Positions 21,323 to 33,340 of a stretch of 64,000 nucleotides of DNA are shown here, piece after piece. This stretch comes from Neofusicoccum parvum (Eukaryota > Ascomycota > Dothideomycetes > Botryosphaeriales > Botryosphaeriaceae): contig CP087220.1 in assembly GCA_020912385.1 (NCBI GenBank), forward strand, positions 1,488,001 to 1,552,000. Reading direction: 5' to 3'. A program made the translations under genes and the position numbers. The first letter of the stretch is position 1. Each line of letters begins with the position of its first letter. Under the pieces are notes generated by a model. That model had not been told where the DNA came from, searched no databases, and saw only the letters and a list, made by a program, of their open reading frames with translations.

Positions 21323-23298
21323 ACATTCTCCACTCTGATCTCATGAAGTCAGCAACTGAGACAATCACATATGAATTCTACCTAGCATAATCATTAATAA
21401 AAATTTGAATCTTTGTTTCTTCCTACGAGATGAAGCAAGAACTTCCGTGCTCGCTAGACTATGGGCTTTTTTTTCTAAACACATTTCGCTAAGCTTTGAA
21501 CAGTAGCTTCTTTTACAGCTTATTAAAAACAAACTTTGACCCGGTACTCGTCAAGCACGGACAGGGATACCAGATTGCTAATATATATTTGAGTAAATTG
21601 GCTCGTTTTGTAAGGCTCTAGGACCAAGTAGGTTGAGCTTATTATTCATCGATGGGGAAGTTAGTGCTTCAATGTGCATCCCGTTTGTTGATGTCATGCT
21701 CGCGGAATAGGATGGACCGGTGGCACGTCGAACCAATGTTGGTTGAGTCCTCCTTACCAAAATTCACGGCTCTGTACTTGCAGTCTTGAAATAGTGGCCA
21801 TCAGATTGTTCCCATGTTTGACTAAGTCGTTGCCGCAATTTACTCCTCATCTCTGTGTGTTCACCGGCTAGATGTACTTTTAGTAAACGTCTTTTACCTT
21901 CTGACCTGTACTCTCCACCCACGCACCCGCCCGCCCGTGTTCATATCTTTTAGGAGTAGAGAGAGGAGAGGAGATGTAGCGGAGATCGCTCACGTTATCT
22001 AAGATCAGCCCCGCAAAGCAGAAACAAGTTGAAGCTGATATATGTGACGTTACAACCGATTTAAAACCCAGACATCGTCGTTTGTTTCGTCTCGTCCTGT
22101 TGACACTTAGAGCAGCTTGAAGCAGCGCCTCTGGTAACGCAGGAAGATAGCTTTGGGCAGGTTTTAAGCAGCTCAGGAGTCAAGATCTGATTATCTCAAT
22201 CCCCCGAGAGAATGGGATTGGTCTACGAGTATGTCGTACCCACTACTGAACTCCCATCCTTCATCCCCTGCTAGTTCTATACCGAGCTTATCTCTACGAA
22301 GGTATATAGTGTGCTTGTCGCCCTTTAGGTGTTTTTACTATCATCGTAGATCTTGCGCTTGTCTTGTGAGCTTTATTCACAACGAAAGTCAGATATCGGA
22401 TGATTCGATACTCAGGGAATGCAACCTGTGTAGCTTGACTTAAATTGAGACTTCCAGTATGGGTGCCGCACAGGTGTACCGGTCGCGGTCGTGGCAGCCC
22501 ACGTATCAATGCAATTGATTCTGTGACGTTTCTGATGAGGCGCAAGAGTTCGAAGCCATGATGATAGATTTAGCGATGCATCGCGCAGCTACGAATTCAT
22601 GCGACGGAGAGAGTTCTGCAATGAGCTGAGGAAGTGGCTGATGGAGCAGGGGAGGGAGAACACGAGGGTGGGAGTCTTAGCAAGGGTTGGCAGAGTGGTG
22701 GAGATAAAGAAGTACCGCAAGAAGAAGGGTTCCGCTCGAGCTTATATCCCGAGTCAGTAAGCCCAGGCACGCTAATGTCTGGCGTGTGTGATCCCTGGCA
22801 CACGAACGCCACAGGGTTAGCCTCAGGAGGGTTGTTATGGAGCCCAACGCAGGCGTTCTGAACGCGGGAAGGTTTTTGTGGTGCTGAAATTTGCACTTGT
22901 AGATCGGGTTGCGTGCTAGCATGCGCAACGAGGAAGGGATGGCCGGTGCAGGGGGCATCGCAGACGCCTGACGAGATCGGAGATTCGCGACTCCTGACTA
23001 GCAGGCAAAAACCACGGCTGGCTGGCTGGCTTCGGCGTGGTCGGCGCAGCGGGGGCGCTAGGGTTTCTGTATAGAGACTAACTCAGGGCGCGGGCTGCTT
23101 GCGGCTGCGCTAAAAGCTTATCGGGTGTGGCCAGTGCCGCTGGCAGGACGCCACGGGCGAGTGCGAATCGGCTTGGATCCTGCTCCTTGCCGCTTCCCCG
23201 CGGCCACGGAGGCAATAATATATTGGAGGCGCGTCGCGGCCGATCAATTGATGCTCCTCCTTTCCTCCTCCCCGACCCCGCCCTCTCCAACCCCAAAC
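21323..23298. other. Intergenic, no gene supported
   Basis: Nearly 2 kb between two rightward genes. Small open frames on both strands have no signal peptide, domain or splice support. The last ~300 bases are GC-rich and CT-rich next to the start of the following gene and probably hold its promoter. Confidence 0.45.
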
Positions 23299-24383
23299 AT
23301 GGCCGACGCATCGCAACGACCGGGAGAAAAGTCCACCATGGAGAACAGCCACCCCGCCGACTCGTCGACGGCACCGCCGTCCGTCCGCAGCGCATCAGCA
23401 GGAATGTCCTCGTTGTTCTCTTGCTTTGGGCCGCGCAAGCCGCAAGCGGCAAAGTCATCGCAATTGGGCGACGCCAACGGCAACCACATCAAGCTCAACG
23501 AAAAGCCAGCCGGACGAGCATTTGAGGCCCATCTCCCGAGAGCGGCAGACGACTCCGCCGTGCGGGAGAAGGTTGCTGCTGTGTTCGACCAGATCGACAA
23601 GTACGTCGAGGACTTCTACCGCGACAAGACCTTCCTGGAGTTGGACGCCGGCCACGAGGCCTGCCTGACGCTTGTTGGCACGCCGCATCTGCCTTCGTCG
23701 CCCATCGACCTCGTGCAGAGCAACCGACCCAATCCGATCATCTGCCGGCCAACTTCGCTCATCAAGCACTGCATCGCGTACCAGATCCAGCTGTCAATGA
23801 CGATGGACGAGGGCGGCCGCAACAGCCTGTTGCCTCCCTGGGCAACATCCCTTCCCCAAGCACTCAGGCACCAGGAACACGACGACAAGAGAGGTGAGCG
23901 ATTCTGAAGCCCCCACAGCTCCAGTTGGCATGGATTCACTGACGCGTGTCGCGCGACTTTGCAGTATTCGACGAAGCTTTCACACATTGGCGCGTCCTCA
24001 CCGCCTACCTGCAGCCATCCGCCGACTCTCCCGCCGCGAAAATGTCGCGCACTTCTGCCATCCGCGCCATAGCCGACCGCATTGGCGGCGCCTTCACGCC
24101 ATGGGAGTATGCGCCCGGTTCCCCGGAGCAGCGTGCAAGCCTGGTCGCTATTTGCGAAAGCGCGACAGAAGCTGCCTCCTTGATCTTCGCTCAGCCTGCC
24201 GCTTTCTCGTATGTTTGGGAACCGACGAATCTTGGGGAGGACGAGGTGCCTCGGAAGGTGGTGGTGGTCAAGCCTGGGCTTGTGAAAACCGTCGTGGAGA
24301 AGGGAGGGATGGAGAAGAAAGAGGAGATCATGCCGCCGTCGCATATCTCATTGACGTTTGCGGCCGGGCATTCAGCAACGTAA
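23299..24383 (+). CDS. Conserved fungal protein of unknown function
   Basis: Two exons (23299-23893 and 23965-24383; intron 23894-23964) give 337 residues. The N-terminal ~75 residues are Ser/Pro-rich and polar, with FSCFGPRKP. The rest looks helical and folded: REKVAAVFDQIDKYVEDFYRD, PTSLIKHCIAYQIQLSM, then after the splice DEAFTHWRVLTAYL and SAIRAIADRIGGAFTPWEYA. No signal peptide or membrane segment. The layout (disordered N-terminus, alpha-helical core with conserved tryptophans) is familiar from uncharacterised Pezizomycotina proteins, but I know no function. An earlier in-frame extension from 23125 lacks an ATG context; the ATG at 23299 is preferred. Confidence 0.8.
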
Positions 24384-26552
24384 AACCAGCACTAGGGCAG
24401 CAGCGGTCTCGGGGCGAGGAGAGTGGTGTTGGAGTCATGTTGCTCCCTATATCGCACCTGGAAACGGTTTAATTACATTCGGCAACTCTGTATTCTAAGA
24501 CCAGATCAATACTCTATATTCTGATGAATGAACGTTGGGTCATGGGAAGGTCTTTTTGTTTTTGCTTACATGAGCTTTGATCTTTTAACCTAGTAGAGGT
24601 GCATGCTAAATCCGACATCTAAGCTTGCACCTCACCTCCACGGTCTGTTGTAAACGGCTGTCGGATTTGTCACAGGCCGGCGTGTTGGGTGCCGATGTCC
24701 TCGGACGGCCCAGGGACGCTTCTGAGTGACGGCCCCATACAAAAGTGCCGTCAGCATAGAGAGCGTCATGGTGCTGTTGTACGACTCACTGGACAATCAT
24801 CTACCTCTTTCGACCACGCCGGTCTCCAATAGTCACCGAAGTGTTGCCGGAAGCCTGAAATATGCCGACCGAACCACCGAATAAACCGAGGGCTGCTGAC
24901 AAGTGGCCTGAATTGGCTTCATAAGCAACTGGCTGCTGGAGTCTCCCCCGACGAGGTGATGAGCATGAGAGCCCAGGGCATGGAAGCCCCGATCCCTTGG
25001 ACCCGTCCAGCTCCTCCAACGATAATAATGTACCCGCTGCCGTAATATTGGAGGCCCATCCACGTGATCATTACTGGCCTGACTGTAACGGGGACTAAAC
25101 CTGCGAGCAGTACGGACATCATCATCTTCGGTTTGAGAACGCTGACGGTGGGCGGAGCGGCCGTGACCATCGGCGGCAAGGCTTTAAACGCGGTGGCAAA
25201 CGGCACTGCTGTGGATGGTGCAACCACACAAGCATTCCCTCGGCCGCCAGTAAGCACAGACAGGCCTTTCACTGAACTGTCGCGAATAGTACAAAGACAT
25301 GGGCAACGTATCCAGAAGAGACGACGACTTCGACCGTAGATTCTACTGGGATGGTAGGTGGATTGAATCTTTTTTGTCTTTAATTATTGGTGGTGTATCC
25401 ACCATTGTCATCATAGCTCTAAACCATCAACCCATCGTCGGTCGTAGTTGAAGATCCGAAAGTGTCTTAACTTCGGGCCGTTCCAGATGTCAAATTTTCA
25501 GCGATCGTCGGATATTTCCTGCATAATGGCGTTAAACACTCCTACCTCTCCTAATGATCGAACAGCACACACACACCAGGTATTCTTACATCTGGCTAGA
25601 AAGGCATTCGGAGTGGGATTTAGAGCGACCAGTCTGCTTGGGAAAGGAATTGACGTGGAAAAGGAGCTGTCTGGTACTAAAATTGCTACCAACCTCACCG
25701 GCAGCTGAAGGTGGAGGCTAGCGTCGTGGGTGAAGAAACGTAGGATTCACACGTGCACGTAGGCAGCAGTATGCATTTGAGACATCACCAGTTTTTGTTT
25801 TTCATCCATGGTCTGTGAAGTCTTGAAGGAACATCGCTGAGCGGGGCTGTAAAACGGACGATTCAGAAAGTGGTTCTTGCGCCCCGGTATTATTAGAGGA
25901 GTTCCCGACGAGGCAAAGTAAAGGGGTGACTGTCCCCGCAACAACGTGTTGGGGTCCAGATAGGCGGTGATTTTGTGTGGAGAGGCCGCTGTTTAACTTG
26001 CCGATCACAGGAAGAAAGGTGAGATCGTCATAGACGGTGGGTTGGTGTGAGAGTCGCGCAAGCGACTAGATGCTCGAACAAGTGCAACGGTGAACAGTCG
26101 TGCAGCCTTTTTTTTTATGAAACGAACAAAACTTCAGTCAATATACGCCTAAATCGGAAATGAGTTCCGAGACTCATATAGTCTCTGTACATACACTGAG
26201 GTTATCGTAGGATTGTCGTGTCCTGAGCCTGCGTGCCCCGCAGCCTTGCAGACCCACTTATACTTAGCCCCCACGCCCCGAGCTCTCGGAAAGCCCACAT
26301 TGTGTTGGAATTCTACACACAGGCCACGGCTGTAGCGGAAAGAGGCATTGCAGCAGGTATTAGGTATATAGGCAGACACACTGCCGTGTTCTTCAACCTT
26401 CAGCTCGACACTCAGCTCCAACACTCGATTCCGACACTCGATTCCGACACACAAACCCAAGGTACAAACATTCAATCTCTGCACAGTGTGAGTATTCCGA
26501 ACGCATTTACATGCCGCAAGCAATGCTTATAATTTCGTAGTTCACCACAGCC
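24384..26552. other. Intergenic with possible surface-protein relic
   Basis: About 2.2 kb. Most of it shows nothing. On the plus strand, 25064-25260 reads ITGLTVTGTKPASSTDIIIF then LTVGGAAVTIGGKALNAV, the cadence of Gly-rich 'GGxxLTPGGxAITI' repeats in fungal cell-surface proteins. No signal peptide, start or matching exons are found around it, so it would be a gene remnant. Confidence 0.35.
26421..26446 (+). repeat. Two tandem 13-bp units in the 5' leader of the secreted-protein gene
   Basis: Two exact copies of ACACTCGATTCCG directly adjoining, followed by ACAC. They lie between a TATATA at 26365-26370 and the start codon at 26553, hence in the presumed 5' untranslated region. Confidence 0.8.
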
Positions 26553-26942
26553 ATGCACATTTCAACAATCACCACCCTCCTTCTTGGCCTTTCGCTCGGC
26601 GCCATGGCCAGCCCAATCACCAACAAGGGCGAAACCGACGTCAACCTCGTCCGCCGCACCAATTCTTGCAGCAGCAAGAACTATCAGATTATGGCCAACC
26701 TCTGGGACGTCTACCTTGACAACGACGCCGACTACAACAAGCAATGCGGCGGCGGCTGTCTCGACAACATCCGCGGTCGCTGCACCAACGTTACCGACTG
26801 GAAGTGTGAGCGTGATAGCGCAGGCCAGGCACACATGAACTTCCTCACGCCGTCGGGCTGCTCGAACTGGGCTATGACCCAGGCCCTAAAGGCGTGCACC
26901 AAGGGCGAGCAGACGATCGACTGCTTCAACGACCCGTCGTAA
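26553..26942 (+). CDS. Small cysteine-rich secreted protein, effector candidate
   Basis: Intronless, 129 residues. Signal peptide about residues 1-19 (MHISTITTLLLGLSLGAMAS). A dibasic site, VRRTN, at about 34-35 could be a Kex2-type processing site. The mature part has eight cysteines (SCSSK, QCGGGCLD, GRCTN, WKCER, SGCSN, KACTK, IDCFN), an even number that suggests four disulfides. Aromatic and Asp/Asn-rich (LWDVYLDNDADYNKQ). No known domain recognised. Small size, signal peptide and cysteine content fit secreted effectors or antimicrobial proteins of plant-associated fungi, but this is an inference from general features only. Confidence 0.82.
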   Translation: MHISTITTLLLGLSLGAMASPITNKGETDVNLVRRTNSCSSKNYQIMANLWDVYLDNDADYNKQCGGGCLDNIRGRCTNVTDWKCERDSAGQAHMNFLTPSGCSNWAMTQALKACTKGEQTIDCFNDPS

Positions 26943-27215
26943 TTATTGGACGAATGACTTCCTGCTCGACAGGTAGTATAGTGGGGAGGTGGGGGAGCTT
27001 TCGGATATTATTAGCTTGCAGCAGGGAGGCGGAAGGTCTTTATGGCGGAAAGATAGTAAAGAAATTTAATTTAATCAAGAATTAAGCTTATCATAAAACT
27101 AACCCCAATAACGCGAGAATTGCACCTGTCATGATTTTAGAGCCTAGTTCTGATCGCATACGGGAGCACTAAGAGTTTTATTGGAGCTTATATTAAATCT
27201 AATTCTTTCTCTAGT

Positions 27216-29068
27216 TCAGGTGTGTCTAGCAAGTAAGTGGTATCGGTTTGCTGTGGCTTGACGCAGCGTCTTTCCCCATATAATTATTGGAATAGTAGTA
27301 AGGTTGATCGCGAGTGCAAGACAGCCAACAGAAAGAAACAGGCCTTGAAGCCCCAATCCTTCAACCCAAGGTGTCAAAGCGAACACCATTACCGTTGCCA
27401 AGCCATTGCGGACGAATGCAACCCCGACTAAAGCATCGCCAATGATCTACTTCGTTAGTATATCGATTGAAAGCTCAATTATAGGCAGCTTACATCCTGA
27501 TAGCAGTCGATGGCGTAAGTAAGACTGGTATCCGCCATTAAAGTGAATCCGAGCCCAAAAAATGCGAGTCCAACGCAAGGGATGATCCACGGTTGTCCCT
27601 GAGTGCGTTAGTGTGATTGAAATTCAGTATTCTGGTTACTTACCTCGGCCAACGAGTATCCATACAAGAGAATTCCTGCCGGTGTTACGACGACGCCCGG
27701 GAGTGCCATCCATAGACGCATCTCCGGCTCGAAGATCCCACCGTTGCGCCGCGACAGGTAAAGAATCAACCAGTCATTCACAGGCCCACCAAAGATTGAA
27801 CCAATGAAGCACCCAGCAAATGGGGCCAGATTCAGCAGGCCAATACCTGCGGAGTCGAAGTTGTATGGAGGATACGCGAAGTAGGTGGACAATGTGGTCA
27901 GGACGATCGAGAACCATGACAAAAGAGACCCGTATATGAGTGCTGTGTATGCGACAGCCGGTAGGGTGACGAGAATGACAAGAAACCGGTATATCAGACG
28001 GAAATAAGAGATAGATCCGCCTGGAGTTGGAGTATAGAACGCAAAGCGTTCGCGAAGCCCTTTTCTCGGCAGGACCTCTGCGTCGCCTGGGGCGTGACTT
28101 TGCCTTCTCATCTCATCTCTTGAGCTTGCTTTCCCGTTTTTCGAGGATGCTTCCACGACAATCGGCTCAATGATTTGGGCTGGCAACCGCTGGATGTATT
28201 TGGACTCCTCGTATAAGAACACGAAAGCCATCAAGCTGACAGAAAGAAAGATTGCTGACCACCACCAGATCCACCTCCACCCTTGCGCGACAGCGGAGTA
28301 GCCTGCAGCAACTGGTGCTAGGAATGTTCCGATACTCACCATCAGAACGTAGATGCTGTTCACGGTGGCGCGTTGATGAACATAGAAAAGGTCTGCGATC
28401 GTCATCTGCACGATAGATTCACTAACAGCCCCGGCAAGTCCAGACATGACATTGGCGACGATGATTTCCCAGGTGGTCCGGAGCTTAGCCTGCCAGATTG
28501 CGGACGCCAACATTACAGCGCAGCTGGCAATGTAGACCGGACGGCGGCCGAATTTGATGGCGACGGGGATGAACAATATGCATCCAACAGCAAGCCCCGC
28601 GGTGTTGGCGGCAAACGAGTTGTTCAGATCTTCAAACGTGATCCCCAATTCTGCATTGAGAGAGGCCCATATCACCGTGCCAATGTCAAGCCTGACTAAT
28701 GTCGTCAGATGGGCGGTGGTGGAATGATAAGGGCACTTACAGGACAAATGCCATCAGTGTGTAAAAGCAGACAACACCGAAGTTAACGTATTTGCGCCGT
28801 TTTGACCAGTTCTGTTGTCATCAGACAAATAAGTATACAATCAGTGGGATATCCGTACCAGTGGAGCATCGGGATCATCCGAGTGGTGCCGACTCAGCAA
28901 GATTTGGTCGGATGTTCGAGAACCAGCACGACCAGTCAGTGTTTGGACGTGAAGTTCATGCTCATTGGACTTACAGTCTTGAATTTGAATCGTGCCGGGC
29001 GGCCACACGTCATAAAAGTCTGCAGTATTCATCTGAGTGCACATCTTTCCTTTTTGCTGATACATCAT
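27216..29068 (-). CDS. MFS drug/polyamine-type transporter (DHA1-like)
   Basis: Membrane transporter of 554 residues in five exons (28859-29068, 28741-28811, 27644-28691, 27494-27598, 27216-27446), all with GT..AG joins in frame. A soluble N-terminus ends in DDPDAPLNWSKRRKYVNFG, the hallmark start of fungal 12-TM proton antiporters. AIKFGRRPVYIAS follows TM2, and a charged central loop lies near residues 285-330. The first ATG is at 29066-29068; a start at the later MNTADFYDVWPPGTI is equally possible. It lies 172 bases from the 3' end of the FAD oxidase gene on the same strand and forms a group with the oxidase, amidase and regulator, suggesting uptake or export of the substrate or product of that group. 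Confidence 0.9.
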
Positions 29069-29240
29069 CTATACTGAGATGGTGTTCGGGATATTTATCT
29101 TTAGAAGCGAATCAAGAAGAGTGGGGGCTTGAAGAAGGGTCGCCCAGAATAACAGCAGTGATACATTTAACCGACAAAATGCCCCGGTCGAACCCTCCGG
29201 CAAGTGGTGGCCTTATCTGCGGGGTAAGCTCAGCGCTTGA

Positions 29241-30761
29241 TTAGCCCAACAACCTCGCAGCCCCGACTTCTGGACCTAGCTCAAGCCGGGCTTCGCTGAT
29301 TAGATAAGCTTCAGGAAACGCGTCACCGACTGGTCGCCCTAAAATCATATCTGCGAGCGCTTCGCCGCACAACCAGCAATTTCCCATGCCGTAGCCGTTG
29401 AACCCCGCCGAAATCCATTCACGGCCCTCTGGCCTACCGGTAGCACTCTCGGGGAGGCGACCAACGAACGGCAGCCCGTCGTTCGTGAATGCCATCATGC
29501 CTGACCACTTGCTTTTGACCTCAGAGTTAGAAACGCCCTGGAGATTTGTGGTGAGGCTTTTCTCCAGATGCGCAAGAGCCACGTCACAAACTTCGCCATC
29601 GTTGCTGTTGAAGATGCTTTCCAGTGGCGTCTCTTCGCCTCCGAGAAAGAGATCTCCGGTATGCGCATTCTGAGCCATGTAGAGCAAGCCCGAGTTGAAG
29701 ATGCGAGTGTTTGGGTCAACACTCGGAGTTCGCCGGAAGGCCCAAGATCTAGCAGCGCCCATGTTGGGAAAGGAAGGGCCGCAATTCTGCACGGTCATCG
29801 TGCCACGCACCGGAAAAATCTTCCCACGCAGCCGCGGAAGGATGTGGCTGGTATGTGCGTTCGTGCAGTAGACGACTTGCGAGGCTCTGATCTCGCCCCG
29901 TGGTGTCGATAGGCTATACGGGTGCTCCAAACCCGCGGTAGACAGAACGGAATTCACGGGCGTGGACGTCTCTATGGTGAGCCGGCCGGGATAATTCTGC
30001 AATAGTATCGCGAATATATTGGTGATGAAGCGATAAGGCCACATAGCTCCTGCAGGACCAACCACAGCGCCAACAGCGTTGCGGAGCCCGTATTTCTTTA
30101 CAATTAGCACCCTAGCGTCTGCAAATGATGACAATCACTCACTGTCCTTGCTGCTTCCCCATCCACAACCCGGTACTGACCTTTCCAGGCGTTAGGCATG
30201 GCTTTCTCGAAAGCCTGCAGTGTCTTCTTGAATTCATCCATGGCCGCTTCATCAAATAGCCCCGCCACACTCTCGACCCTCCTGATCTCGCTTGCACTCT
30301 TCATCTCTGCTCCATATTCCTCGGCCACTGTGAAAACTCTTTCCACATTACTGAGCGTGAAGGACGCAATTTTGACCGCCATCTCCGTGCCGAATGCTGC
30401 GCTAAGTAGATTGAAATCACCGACAGAGGCCGAAGTCAAATGACCTCCATTCCGACCGGTAGAACCACTGGTCAACGTTCGACCTTCAAGAACGGTGATA
30501 TTGGCTCTAGCATCGGTTTCGAGTAGCCTTTTCGCCGCACTGCAGGCCGTGATTCCCGAGCCGATGATGACGATTTGTGCAGTGCTTGGGAGCGACTCAG
30601 AGCGAATATTTGCGACTTCGTGAGGAGGAGATTGCCAAAATGACTGTGTCGGAGTTGTATTGGGAATTCCCGGGTCGCTTCTTATCAAAGGAACGACGAT
30701 ATCTGACCATGTTAAGCTTGATTTCCCTGGTTTTTGTAAGAGACTAACCTTTCAAGGACAT
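29241..30761 (-). CDS. FAD-dependent amine/amino-acid oxidase (DAO family)
   Basis: Flavoprotein oxidase of 475 residues in three exons (30749-30761, 30143-30702, 29241-30095; introns 30703-30748 and 30096-30142). The splice at the tiny first exon gives MSLKDIVVPLIRSDPG. An FAD-binding Rossmann segment follows, IVIIGSGITACSAAKRLLE; the third glycine of GxGxxG is Ala. Then GSTGRNGGHLT, KYGLRNAVGAVVGPAGAMWPYRF, and near the C-terminus NDGLPFVGRLPES and SAGFNGYGMGNCWLCGEALA, as in DAO-family oxidases of the gamma-glutamylputrescine oxidase/sarcosine oxidase kind. No signal peptide or clear SKL peroxisomal signal (ends RLLG). An upstream in-frame ATG would add about 25 residues. Probably oxidises an amine released from, or leading to, the substrate of the neighbouring amidase. 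Confidence 0.9.
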
Positions 30762-31384
30762 TTCTGAATTCGTCGGGCTTTGTAAATGGATCACAACAGT
30801 CTCGAAGGATATTGGATTGTTCCATTTATCTGCCATTGACACGGTATTTAAGGATGCTGCGCCAGTAATGTCCCGATACGACGACCGCCATGAGTTGTGG
30901 CTCAAATACGGGACCGAATGACGGCGACAAGGATTACCCGGATGGCGATAAATGGACCGGAACGATACTACTCAACTGTTGATTCAAAATGCCTCAGAAT
31001 TGCCAGAATTTTAGGAAGACCTGCCGGATGAGTAGTGTCTTGCACAATCTATGGTCGCTCGGAGGTTTGCACCGGAGGATTGGACCGGAGAATTATGCTC
31101 ATCAGTCAAGAGATAAGACTAGACCACGGAGCCGGCCTGTTCCAACCATGGCCATTCGTCAAGGCAATCATGTATATCTGACTAGCGAATTTGGCTTGTC
31201 TAGTGGCCAAGGCAAAGCAGAGGTGGAACATGGACCACTGTGCCCGAGAATTGACGCCAAGAAAAACATCCTCTACAGCTACAATACATCCCTGTAGTGA
31301 GACCTTTTGCGTATATAAATGTCAATTCGGCTCGTAATAGTCTCAAACTTCAGCTCATTCAATTTGCTCCCTTTCTATCCCACG
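30762..31384. promoter_or_regulatory. Divergent promoter between oxidase and amidase genes
   Basis: 623 bases separate two oppositely directed start codons. A TATA box TATATAAA at 31312-31319 lies 65 bases before the amidase ATG. Several CGG triplets are present, as expected for Zn2Cys6 binding, but I cannot name a specific site. Confidence 0.5.
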
Positions 31385-33170
31385 ATGGAGTCAACCGAAG
31401 AACCCAAATGGGAACAAATCGGCAAGTCCAAAAGAGCGGAAAGACAAAGTCGGATCCCAGAAGAATGGCTTATCAACACAGAGAACTTCGGGGGCAGCAA
31501 AAATATCTCCCATGTCCCGATAATCTGTGGTATTTTGACCCAAAGAGAAAGGGAAATCACTTCTAATTATGATGCAACGGCACTTCTTGAGAAAATAAGA
31601 GAGGGCGAATTCTCAGCGAAAGACGTCACCGTTGCATTCTGCAAAAGAGCAGCCATTGCACAACAACTAGTGAGTATGCAGTTCAGATCGAGCGACCGTT
31701 GTGTTGACAAGAACTCAGACCAACTGCCTGACGGAAATCTTCTTCGAAGCGGCCATAGCCAGGGCTGAGCTACTCGATGAGGAGCGACGAATGCACCCTG
31801 AGAAGCCTTTTCGGCCTTTCCATGGGCTCCCTATATCACTCAAAGACAGCTTCCAGATTCCCGGGTTGGATGCCACGGTTGGTATTGCTTGTTTCGCGTA
31901 CGACCCCGCGGAAGAGTACAGCGCCCTGCCTGCTCTGTTGTTGGACCTGGGCGCAGTACTCTACTGCAAGACGAACATCCCTCAGACGATGATGACCGCC
32001 GATAGCGACAACAACGTGTTCGGCCGCACCTTAAACCCTCATAATACCGCTTTGACGGCAGGAGGTAGCTCCGGAGGCGAAGGGGCCTTGGTTGCTCTTC
32101 GAGGAAGTGTCCTTGGTGTGGGAACAGACGTTGCGGGAAGCATCCGGATCCCAAGCTTGTGCTGCGGCATCTACGGCTTCAAGGGAAGCGTAGGTATCGT
32201 CCCGTATGGGGGACAGCGCAGCGCATCAGTTCCGGGAATGACTGGAATAGTGGCGACTGCGGGTCCAATGGCGTCGTCTTTCCGCGACTGTCGTTACTTC
32301 ATGGAAGCAATCATGCAGGCAGGTACTTGGAGGTATGACAGCACCTCGCTCAGCTTGCCATGGAAGAACCTCAGACTTCCCGCACACCACGAGCTGAAGA
32401 TCGGAGTCGCCGACGACGATGGACTGTACACTCCACATCCTGCAGTTCGCAGGGTGATGGAGCACTGCGTGGCTCGGCTGAAGCTTGCGGGAGCCACTTT
32501 GACGCCAGTAAGATTGCCAGGTGTTTCAGACTGCGTCGAGAGTGCGTGGAGGTATTTTTCTTTGGCAGGATCTCAAGTGAGTTCCAGATCCGATTTCTCC
32601 GGGTTCATATTCAAGCTCACAGAATTCAATTAGCACACTCGGGACATGTTCAGCTTGACGGGTGAGCCTGTCGTCCCGTCGCTGAAGCTAACGGGGTTGT
32701 TGGAAATGCCCAAACAGAACATCGATGATCTGTTTGCATTGAACGTTCTCCGGGCAAAATCCGCGAGGCAATATCACAAGCTCTTCATAGAGGCCGATGT
32801 CCAGGCTATTCTGATGCCTCCAGCACCCCACACAGCTGTCCCGCACGACACGTGGAAAACAGCGTCCTATACGGCGCTGTGGAATTACCTTGACTATCCG
32901 GCGTGCGTCATCCCCATCGACAAAGTCCGAGCCTCGGATGTAGTAGACAGTCTGATAAACGCCAAGTACGGAACAGCGGATGAAGAGAACTACAGGCTTT
33001 GTATGCCTTTCAAAGGACTTCGTGGTGAACCCCGCTAACGGAGAGCAGATACTGGACCCGAAGAGTACACTGGCGCACCGGCGTGTATTCAGCTTGTCGG
33101 CTTTAAGCACGCAGACGAAGCGCTGACTGGCACGGCGGCTGTCGTGGATTCTATTGTAAATGGGCGGTGA
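31385..33170 (+). CDS. Amidase (amidase signature family)
   Basis: Amide hydrolase of 543 residues in four exons (31385-31669, 31719-32576, 32634-33000, 33049-33170). Amidase-signature triad elements are present: Lys in GLPISLKDSFQIPG, then the Gly/Ser-rich signature TAGGSSGGEGALVALRGS and GTDVAGSIRIPS with cis-Ser and nucleophile Ser. The C-terminal part (WNYLDYPACVIPID and GAPACIQLVGFKHADE) is complete. N-terminal IPEEWLI is typical of fungal acetamidase/general amidases (AmdS-type). Cytosolic. Divergent from the FAD oxidase and directly upstream of a regulator gene. Substrate unknown; acetamide-, nitrile-derived or fatty amides are all possible. Confidence 0.93.
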
Positions 33171-33340
33171 TGGTTTGGGCACGGGAGTGGGGGTGGCGTC
33201 CGATTAGATTAGACCGAGCGAGGTTAGGATATCTTGCTGCTCCAGATATGAAGCTGTTGTTTCGTCACTTCGATCCCCACAATCCTCTCGACTCTTGCCA
33301 TGGTCTGCAAACCCCTACGACCTGTTTTGCGCGGCGTAAT

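Noticed and set aside
29180..29205. GGTCGAA-like sequence resembling a tRNA B box
   Set aside because: No acceptor stem or cloverleaf can be drawn around it. I found no convincing tRNA or rRNA gene in the window.
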